Of a DNA stretch of 5,818 nt, positions 1 to 4,858 are shown in pieces. A model generated the notes under the pieces. The model was not told the origin of the DNA. It saw only the letters and a program-made list of their open reading frames with translations, and did not search any database. A program made the translations under genes and the position numbers. Positions within the stretch are counted from its first letter, which is position 1. Every line of letters begins with the position of its first letter. Source of the stretch: Thermoplasmatota archaeon (GTDB lineage: Archaea > Thermoplasmatota > Thermoplasmata > RBG-16-68-12 > JAJISG01); contig JAJISK010000056.1 of the NCBI GenBank assembly GCA_022848785.1, forward strand, positions 1 through 5,818, in the 5' to 3' direction.

Positions 1-131
1 TGCGGGTGCTTTCGTGTAATGCAGAGACCCGGATGGTCGGGGGAGGTGAGACGCGTAAAAAGCGCGAAGGCCGCCTGGCCGCGAGGCTCCTTCACGAGAT
101 AAGTGGTGCCACCAACAATCCCGTCCAGCAT
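1..131 (-). CDS. DUF835-like domain protein, N-terminal part (runs off left edge)
   Basis: Reading the minus strand from an ATG at 131-129 gives 43 codons before the window ends. The peptide contains GGTTYLVKEPRG (residues 7-18), then an AAFALF stretch, then PGLCITRKHP (34-43). This pattern of G-x-x-YLV-x-E-x-x, an amphipathic helix and PGL-x-ITR-x-x-P matches my recollection of the start of DUF835 (PF05763). That family is mainly archaeal, has no firmly established biochemical role, and is often found alone or fused to sensor and signalling domains. The ATG is preferred because GGGAG lies just before it and a TATA-like box lies about 40 bases upstream, which would give a short leader. An in-frame GTG at 182-180 would add 17 residues (AFNSLSSESPEDSGEA-like, acidic) and cannot be excluded. 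The gene points away from the lipA operon, so the two are probably regulated independently. The family call is by eye from a short N-terminus. Confidence 0.6.
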   Translation of the reverse strand, partial: MLDGIVGGTTYLVKEPRGQAAFALFTRLTSPDHPGLCITRKHP

Positions 132-139
132 GGCCTCTC

Positions 140-160
140 CCGAGTCCTCTGGTGACTCGG
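140..160. repeat. Perfect inverted repeat, possible operator of the DUF835-like gene
   Basis: CCGAGTC at 140-146 and GACTCGG at 154-160 are exact reverse complements separated by 7 bases (CTCTGGT). On the minus strand the repeat lies between the TATA-like box at 169-178 and the ATG at 131, over the expected transcription start. That is a usual place for an archaeal repressor site. It could instead form an RNA hairpin in the leader, or be coding sequence if the upstream GTG is the true start. The symmetry is seen directly; the regulatory role is inferred. Confidence 0.35.
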
Positions 161-168
161 AACTCAAG

Positions 169-178
169 CTATTAAAGG
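169..178 (-). promoter_or_regulatory. TATA-like box for the DUF835-like gene
   Basis: The minus strand reads CCTTTAATAG here, an AT-rich patch in a GC-rich setting that resembles the archaeal TATA consensus TTTAWATA. Counting about 26 bases downstream puts the transcription start near 146, leaving a leader of roughly 15 bases before the ATG at 131. No clear purine-rich BRE is seen just upstream. Confidence 0.35.
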
Positions 179-197
179 CCACCGAGACAATAATCAA

Positions 198-347
198 CTA
201 CGCCAGGAGGCGGTCCCGAGGCACGAGCTCGTCCAAGGATTCAGGCAGGGCCTCGATGTCCCTCCAAAAATAACCAAGGGCCGTACGGCCCGACGCCGAG
301 TGCTCGGGGAGCCGGCGCGTCCAGAGATGGCTGTGAGCGTCAACCAC
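198..347 (-). pseudogene. Amidohydrolase-like N-terminal fragment (49 codons)
   Basis: A GTG at 347-345 opens a frame that closes with TAG at 200-198. The product begins MVDAHSHLWTRR and continues through GYFWRDIEALPESLDELV. The D-A-H-S-H-L-W start is the first-strand HxH metal-binding motif typical of the amidohydrolase superfamily (for example PF04909), whose members normally run to about 280-400 residues. Only this first strand and a short helical stretch remain. The other two frames also meet stops soon after 198, so a simple frameshift does not restore a longer protein, and the promoter of the next gene follows at once. The best reading is a gene truncated by deletion. A short genuine protein or a chance resemblance remains possible. 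Longer in-frame starts up to 488 add sequence that does not look like protein, and the ribosome binding site marks the GTG. Confidence 0.45.
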
Positions 348-351
348 GGTT

Positions 352-361
352 CCTCCGCTCC
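352..361 (-). promoter_or_regulatory. Shine-Dalgarno site of the amidohydrolase-like fragment
   Basis: On the minus strand the bases before the GTG at 347 read GGAGCGGAGGAACC. The GGAGG core (356-352) lies 4 bases from the start codon. It decides the start as GTG 347 rather than the upstream ATG at 488, and it suggests the frame was once a translated gene. No convincing TATA box lies about 30 bases further upstream. Confidence 0.45.
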
Positions 362-491
362 TTGCCCCGTGTTCCGAGATGTGCGCATGGGGTCGCCAGA
401 GACGCAGACGGGCATCGGTCGTCCACCGGTGGGAGGCCCATATCTGCGTTGCGGAGACACGAAGTGGGCTTGGGACAGCACGCACCACCTA

Positions 492-510
492 CTTCTTTAA
501 GGGGCACCCC
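492..510 (+). promoter_or_regulatory. Probable lipA operon promoter (TATA-like box plus small palindrome)
   Basis: The bases CTTCTTTAAGG (492-502) form the only AT-rich patch shortly before lipA and resemble an archaeal TATA box centred near 498. A start about 26 bases downstream would fall at 522-525, at the lipA ATG itself, implying a leaderless message. This fits the absence of a Shine-Dalgarno sequence before that ATG. GGGGCACCCC at 501-510 is a 4-bp-arm inverted repeat directly between the box and the start, a possible but weak operator candidate. Since the next four genes follow with almost no gaps, this would be the promoter of the whole operon. Confidence 0.4.
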
Positions 511-524
511 GTAGCGACGCGCGG

Positions 525-1424
525 ATGCTCTCCCAGAAGCCCGACTGGCTCCGGGTCAGACTTCCCGGGGGAGGAAAGTATCGCGGTCTGAAATCCCTTC
601 TTCGCGACCGAGACCTTACCACGGTGTGCGAGGAGGCGCATTGCCCCAACATCGGAGAGTGCTGGGGCGGGGGCACTGCCACCATCATGCTCATGGGAGA
701 CACCTGCACCCGCGGGTGCCGTTTCTGTGCCGTGAAGACGGGGAACCCCAAGGGTGTTTTGGACCCCTTCGAGCCCGCGAAGGTGGCCGACACCGTGGCG
801 CGGTCTGGGTGGCGCTACGTCGTCCTCACCTCCGTGGATCGGGATGACCTTCCAGACGGGGGGGCGGGCCACTTTGCTGCGACGATTCGGGCCATCAAGG
901 CCCGCGATTCAGCCATTCGCGTGGAGGCCCTGGTCCCGGACTTCCAGGGGGACCCGGAGGCCATCCGCACCGTTGTGGAGGCCGGCCCGGAGGTGTTCGC
1001 CCAGAACCAGGAGACGGTCGAGAGGCTGACGCACCCGATCCGCGACATGCGGGCCGGCTACGAGCAGACCCTCCACGTCCTCCGCACCGCCAAGGCGATC
1101 CGCCCGACCGTCTATACCAAGTCCTCCCTCATGCTCGGATTGGGGGAGCGACAGGACGAGGTGCTGCAGGCGATGCGCGACTTGCGTGAGGCGGGTGTGG
1201 ACATTCTCACGTTGGGGCAGTATCTGCGGCCGAGTGCGCGGCACGTCGAGATGGTCCGCTACGTTCCCCCGGGGGAGTTTGCGTTCTTCGAGGGCGGGGC
1301 GCGTGCAATGGGATTCCTCTACGTGGCCGCTGGCCCCCTCGTGCGGAGCTCCTACCGCGCAGGCGAGTTCTTCACGGAGGGCATCCTGGGAGGCCACGTG
1401 GCCCCGGTTCCCATGGGGGGATGA
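525..1424 (+). CDS. lipA: Lipoyl synthase LipA
   Basis: This 299-residue radical SAM enzyme inserts two sulfur atoms at C6 and C8 of an octanoyl group attached to a lipoyl-domain lysine, completing lipoate biosynthesis. The sequence shows the auxiliary-cluster motif C35-x4-C40-x5-C46 ([12 protein letters not shown]), the radical SAM motif C61-x3-C65-x2-C68 (CTRGCRFC), the [13 protein letters not shown] segment (102-114), and the C-terminal RSSYRAGE (274-281) that supplies the serine ligand of the auxiliary cluster. The length is normal for the family. The ATG start leaves the usual short N-terminus ([10 protein letters not shown]) before the first cysteines. No ribosome binding site precedes it, consistent with a leaderless transcript. 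The segment usually written NHN(I/L)ETV reads FAQNQETV (158-165), so a normally conserved His is Gln. The gene is the first of the operon, and E2 Lys43 encoded downstream is its likely target. No octanoyltransferase is encoded in the window. Confidence 0.97.
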   Translation: MLSQKPDWLRVRLPGGGKYRGLKSLLRDRDLTTVCEEAHCPNIGECWGGGTATIMLMGDTCTRGCRFCAVKTGNPKGVLDPFEPAKVADTVARSGWRYVVLTSVDRDDLPDGGAGHFAATIRAIKARDSAIRVEALVPDFQGDPEAIRTVVEAGPEVFAQNQETVERLTHPIRDMRAGYEQTLHVLRTAKAIRPTVYTKSSLMLGLGERQDEVLQAMRDLREAGVDILTLGQYLRPSARHVEMVRYVPPGEFAFFEGGARAMGFLYVAAGPLVRSSYRAGEFFTEGILGGHVAPVPMGG

Positions 1425-1427
1425 GGG

Positions 1428-2504
1428 ATGACGAAGCTGCTCCAGGTGGTCAGTCCGGACGGGAAGTACAAGGAGAAGGACGAGCCACTCCTCTCCGAGA
1501 AGGAACTCCTCAAGATGTACCGCTACATGATGCTCACCCGCGCCCTGGACACACGAGGCATGGCCCTCCAGCGTCAGGGTCGGATCGGCTTCTATGTCCC
1601 CAGCCACGGCGAGGAGGCCGTCCAGATCGGGAGCAGCTTCCCGCTCGAGCCCCAGGACTGGATTGTCCCCGCGTACCGGGAACAGGGCGCGGCACTGCTT
1701 CGAGGGATTCCGATGGCGGCAATCGTGGCCCAACTCTACGGGAACGAGGAGGACACCGCCAAAGGACGACAGATGCCCAATCACTTCACGAGCCGCGCCG
1801 CCCACTTCGTCCCCACGTCGAGCCCCGTGGGCACCCAGATCCCCATCGCCACCGGCCTCGGGTGGGCCGCCCGCATGCGGGGGGACAACGCCGTCGCCCT
1901 CGGCTACTTCGGAGACGGGGCGACCTCGCAGGGGGACTTCCATGCGGCCATGAACTTCGCCGGCGTGTTCCAGGCGAACACGGTCTTCGTGTGCAAGAAC
2001 AACCAATGGGCCATCTCCGTACCCTTCGGGCACCAGACCGGCACGAAGGAGGTCGCGATCAAAGCCCAGGCCTACGGTTTCGAGGGGGTCCGCGTCGACG
2101 GCAACGACGTGTTGGCCGTGTATCAAGCCTCCAAAGAGGCCATCGATAAGGCCCGGTCCGGCGGGGGGCCAACCCTCATCGAGGCCGTGACGTATCGCAT
2201 GGGGCCGCACACGACCTCGGACGACCCCACGCGCTATCGGGACGAGGCGGAGGTCGAGAAGTGGCGGAAGAAGGATCCGATTGTTCGGTTCCAGCGTTAC
2301 TTGAAGGAGAAGGGCATCTGGAACGAGGAGATGGAGGTCGATATCCGACAGGAGGCGGAGGCGCAGGTCGAGGAGGCGGTGGTCCGGGCCGAGGAGCAGG
2401 GCCTGCCGTCCCCCGCGACCCTCTTTGATGACGTCTACGAGGAGATGCCCTGGCACATCAAGGAGGAGAAGGAGGCCTTCCTGAAGTATCTGGAGAAATC
2501 CTAG
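1428..2504 (+). CDS. pdhA: 2-oxoacid dehydrogenase E1 alpha subunit (pyruvate / branched-chain type)
   Basis: With E1beta this forms the thiamine-diphosphate-dependent decarboxylase of a 2-oxoacid dehydrogenase complex in the cytoplasm. At 358 residues it has the length of a separate alpha subunit. The ThDP/Mg site runs from GDG (162-164, in GYFGDGATSQGDFHAAMN) to NN (191-192, in VCKNNQWAIS). The phosphorylation-loop region reads MGPHTTSDDPTRYR (258-271) with His261 as the expected active-site histidine. Several stretches resemble branched-chain 2-oxoacid dehydrogenase E1alpha more than classical pyruvate dehydrogenase: GRIGFYVPSHGEEA (51-64), YREQG (83-87), KGRQMPNH (112-119) and the tail LFDDVYEEMP (332-341). 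The symbol pdhA follows common annotation; the substrate is not settled by sequence, and bkdA would be equally fair. It starts 3 bases after lipA stops, with a G-run (1415-1420) as ribosome binding site inside lipA, and its TAG stop abuts the E1beta ATG, implying translational coupling. Confidence 0.95.
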   Translation: MTKLLQVVSPDGKYKEKDEPLLSEKELLKMYRYMMLTRALDTRGMALQRQGRIGFYVPSHGEEAVQIGSSFPLEPQDWIVPAYREQGAALLRGIPMAAIVAQLYGNEEDTAKGRQMPNHFTSRAAHFVPTSSPVGTQIPIATGLGWAARMRGDNAVALGYFGDGATSQGDFHAAMNFAGVFQANTVFVCKNNQWAISVPFGHQTGTKEVAIKAQAYGFEGVRVDGNDVLAVYQASKEAIDKARSGGGPTLIEAVTYRMGPHTTSDDPTRYRDEAEVEKWRKKDPIVRFQRYLKEKGIWNEEMEVDIRQEAEAQVEEAVVRAEEQGLPSPATLFDDVYEEMPWHIKEEKEAFLKYLEKS

Positions 2505-3479
2505 ATGCCCGAGATGAACATCGTCCAGGCGGTGAACAGCGCCTTGCTCGAGGAGATGCAGCGGGACGACCGCGTCATCCTCCTCGGAGAGGACATCGGA
2601 AAGAACGGCGGGGTGTTCCGCTGCACGGAGGGCCTCTTCGAAGAGTTTGGCCCCGACCGGGTCATCGACACGCCGCTGGCGGAGTCCGGGATCATCGGGG
2701 CCTCCATTGGGATGGCCTTCTACGGCCTACGTCCGGTGCCCGAGATCCAGTTTCTCGACTTCATCTACCCTGCCTTCGACCAGATTGTGAACGAGGCGGC
2801 CAAACTCCGCTATCGGTCGGGCGGGGAATATCCCTGCCAGATCACGATCCGCACCCCCTACGGGGGCGGCGTCAAGGGGGGACACTACCACTCCCAATCC
2901 ACGGAGACCTACTTCGCCCATACCCCCGGTCTGAAGGTGGTCATCCCGTCGGGGCCCTACGACACCAAGGGGCTGCTCCTCTCCTCCATCCGGGATCCCG
3001 ATCCCGTCCTCTTCCTCGAGCCCAAACGAATCTACCGCGCCGGACGGGAGGAGGTTCCCGAAGGGGAGTTTACCGTTCCGTTGGGGGAGGCGAAGGTCGT
3101 CCGTGAAGGGGCGGACGTCTCCATCTTCGCCTACGGAGCCATGATTTCGCAGTGCATGGGGGCGGCGGAGCAGGCGGAGGAGGTCGGCATCTCCTGCGAG
3201 GTCGTGGACCTGCGGACCCTGGTTCCCCTCGATATCGACGCCGTGTTGGATTCGGCCCGGAAGACCGGCCGGGTTGTCATCGTCTATGAGGCCACGAAAT
3301 TCCTGGGGTACGGCGCGGAGATCGCGGCCATCCTGGCGGAGAAGGCCATCGAGTACCTGGAGGCTCCCATCCTCCGCGTGGCGGGCCTGGACACGCCCTT
3401 CCCGTACACGCACGAGAACCTCTACTTGCCCGACGCCGGCCGGATCCTGGACGCGGTCGAGAGAGTCTACAGCTTCTGA
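2505..3479 (+). CDS. pdhB: 2-oxoacid dehydrogenase E1 beta subunit
   Basis: This 324-residue subunit pairs with E1alpha to complete the ThDP-binding alpha2beta2 decarboxylase and to reductively acylate the lipoyl arm of E2. Visible features are the pyrimidine-binding domain with GEDIGKNGGVFR (28-39) and VIDTPLAESGIIGAS (53-67), the PEIQFLDF segment (79-86), and the active-site loop GGGVKGGHYHSQSTE (120-134), where His129 of HSQS is the expected proton-relay histidine. The C-terminal transketolase-like domain carries YGAMISQC (210-217), EVVDLRTLVPLD (232-243) and the closing PFPYTHENLYLPD (298-310). The length is typical. The start abuts the E1alpha stop codon. GGAG at 2492-2495 lies 9 bases upstream, and a second ATG at 2514 (MNIVQAV) would remove only three residues. 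All expected catalytic residues are present. Confidence 0.95.
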   Translation: MPEMNIVQAVNSALLEEMQRDDRVILLGEDIGKNGGVFRCTEGLFEEFGPDRVIDTPLAESGIIGASIGMAFYGLRPVPEIQFLDFIYPAFDQIVNEAAKLRYRSGGEYPCQITIRTPYGGGVKGGHYHSQSTETYFAHTPGLKVVIPSGPYDTKGLLLSSIRDPDPVLFLEPKRIYRAGREEVPEGEFTVPLGEAKVVREGADVSIFAYGAMISQCMGAAEQAEEVGISCEVVDLRTLVPLDIDAVLDSARKTGRVVIVYEATKFLGYGAEIAAILAEKAIEYLEAPILRVAGLDTPFPYTHENLYLPDAGRILDAVERVYSF

Positions 3480-3490
3480 GAGGACGCACC

Positions 3491-4858
3491 ATGACGCAAG
3501 AGTTCAAGATGCCGGACATCGGCGAGGGCCTCACCGAAGGCGAGATCGGCAAGTGGCTGGTCGAAGAGGGCCAGGCGATCAAGGAGAACGACCCCCTCGT
3601 GGAGGTCCTGACCGAGAAGGTGAACGTCGAGATCCCCAGCCCCTATGCGGGGACCGTGCTGGAGCTCCTCGCGGCAGAGGGGGACGTCGTCGAGGTGGGC
3701 ACCGCCATCGTCGTGATCGGCGAGAAGGGAGAGAAGGGCAAGAAGGGCAAAGGCAAGGCGAAGGAGGAGGAGCCGCCCGTGGAAGAGAAACCGCCGAAGG
3801 AGGAGAAGGAGGACAAGAAGGCGAAAGCGGAAGAGGACTCTGCGGAAGAGCCGGCCCCCTCCGGGAAGGCTCTGGCCACCCCCGCGGTTCGGAGGGTGGC
3901 CCGCGAGCTGGATATCGAGCTTCAAGAGGTAAAGGGGACAGGGGCCCGGGGACGAATTACCGAGCGGGACGTCCGCGCGTTCGCGGAAGGAGCTCCCCCG
4001 GCGGAGGCCGAAGCGGCGGAGGCTCCCGTCGAAGAGGCGCCCCCGGAAGAGGCACCCGCTGAGGAGGCCTTGTCGGAGGAACCACCAGTCGAGCCGGTGC
4101 CCGTCGTGGAGGCCGGCCCGGCGCCCCCGGAAGAACTCATCGAACGGGTGAAGGTTCGAGGCATTCGTCGGACCATATCGGAACGGATGCTGAAATCGAA
4201 GAACACGGCCGCCCACTTCACGTACGTGGAGGAGGTGGATGTCACGGCACTGGTGTCCCTCCGGAAGCGCGTGAAGGCCTGGGCGGAGGAGCGAGGGGTC
4301 AGGCTCACCTATCTCCCCTTCATCCTGAAGGCCCTGGTCGCGGCCCTGAAGGAGAATCCCACGCTCAACGCCACCGTGGATTGGGAGAACGAGGAGGTTC
4401 TCATCAAGCGGTACTACAACATCGGCGTGGCCACGGCCACGGAGGCCGGCCTCCTCGCCCCCGTGGTCAGGGACGTGGATCAGAAGTCCATCCTCGCGGT
4501 GGCCAGGGAGGTGGACGCCCTCTCCGAGAAGGCTCGGGCGGGCAAGCTGACGCTGGAGGACGTCCACGACCCCACATTCACCGTCACCAGCTTGGGGGTC
4601 ATCGGGGGCGTCCTGGCAACGCCCATCATCCATCACCCCCAGCTCGCCATCCTGGGTGTTCACAAGATCGCCAAACGACCCATGGTCCGGGACGGCCAGA
4701 TCGTCATCCGGGAGATGATGAACGTGAGCGTCTCTTTCGACCACCGGATCATCGACGGACACGTGGGGGCGGCCTTCACCCAGTCCCTGGTCCGCTACCT
4801 CGAAGATCCCGGGGTCCTCCTCCTCCACCTCCTGGAAGCGGAGGGGAATGGCCCGTAA
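3491..4858 (+). CDS. pdhC: Dihydrolipoamide acyltransferase E2 of the 2-oxoacid dehydrogenase complex
   Basis: E2 forms the structural core and transfers the acyl group from the lipoyl arm to CoA. The 455 residues contain, in order: one lipoyl domain (about 1-78) with the lipoylation site Lys43 in VLTEKVNVEIPSP; a Lys/Glu/Pro-rich linker (79-126); a peripheral-subunit-binding domain (about 128-165, ATPAVRRVARELDI...GARGRITERDV) that anchors E1 or E3; a second Glu/Ala/Pro-rich linker (166-215); and the catalytic domain (about 217-452). That domain ends in SFDHRIIDG (415-423), where His418 and Asp422 form the HxxxDG active site, and has TFTVTSLG (362-369) as the usual oxyanion-side segment. The single lipoyl domain is the common arrangement in archaea and Gram-positive bacteria. 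GAGG at 3480-3483 sits 7 bases before the ATG, which follows the E1beta stop by 11 bases. The first linker is unusually charged rather than Ala/Pro-rich. Acyl specificity is not evident from sequence. Confidence 0.97.
   Translation: MTQEFKMPDIGEGLTEGEIGKWLVEEGQAIKENDPLVEVLTEKVNVEIPSPYAGTVLELLAAEGDVVEVGTAIVVIGEKGEKGKKGKGKAKEEEPPVEEKPPKEEKEDKKAKAEEDSAEEPAPSGKALATPAVRRVARELDIELQEVKGTGARGRITERDVRAFAEGAPPAEAEAAEAPVEEAPPEEAPAEEALSEEPPVEPVPVVEAGPAPPEELIERVKVRGIRRTISERMLKSKNTAAHFTYVEEVDVTALVSLRKRVKAWAEERGVRLTYLPFILKALVAALKENPTLNATVDWENEEVLIKRYYNIGVATATEAGLLAPVVRDVDQKSILAVAREVDALSEKARAGKLTLEDVHDPTFTVTSLGVIGGVLATPIIHHPQLAILGVHKIAKRPMVRDGQIVIREMMNVSVSFDHRIIDGHVGAAFTQSLVRYLEDPGVLLLHLLEAEGNGP
4840..4846 (+). 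promoter_or_regulatory. Ribosome binding site of E3 within the end of E2
   Basis: GGAGGGG lies just before the ATG at 4848-4850, inside the last codons of E2. It supports that ATG, and the 11-base overlap with E2, over the in-frame GTG at 4860. Confidence 0.6.

Larger units (their letters stand above)
348..524. other. Intergenic region between the remnant and lipA
   Basis: No convincing gene was found on either strand. The short frames crossing it give arginine- and serine-rich translations with no recognisable motif. No tRNA or other structured RNA gene is recognised. It holds a 10-bp perfect palindrome CCACCGGTGG at 423-432 of unknown meaning, the ribosome binding site of the minus-strand remnant at its left end, and the likely lipA promoter at its right end. 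Confidence 0.6.

Noticed and set aside
1..347. Remnant and DUF835-like gene read as one protein through TAG (pyrrolysine or readthrough)
   Set aside because: Both share the same minus-strand frame across the TAG at 198-200, but one chance in three explains that. TAG is also used as an ordinary stop for E1alpha at 2502-2504, and a TATA-like box lies between the two. No pyrrolysine genes are visible.
423..432. Palindrome CCACCGGTGG in the intergenic region
   Set aside because: Ten symmetric bases in GC-rich DNA are expected now and then. It is not placed at a predicted promoter and has no second copy seen nearby.
348..524. Possible tRNA or small RNA gene in the intergenic region
   Set aside because: No cloverleaf, T-loop consensus or stable long stem was found by eye.
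1421..2149. Plus-strand frame overlapping the start of E1alpha
   Set aside because: Out-of-frame reading of the E1alpha gene. The translation is Arg/Gly/Pro/His-rich and has no motif.
909..2456. Long minus-strand open frame (515 codons) opposite lipA and E1alpha
   Set aside because: It lies antisense to two clearly conserved genes. Its translation is rich in Gly, Arg, Leu, His and Val without motifs, as expected when a GC-rich gene is read on the opposite strand.
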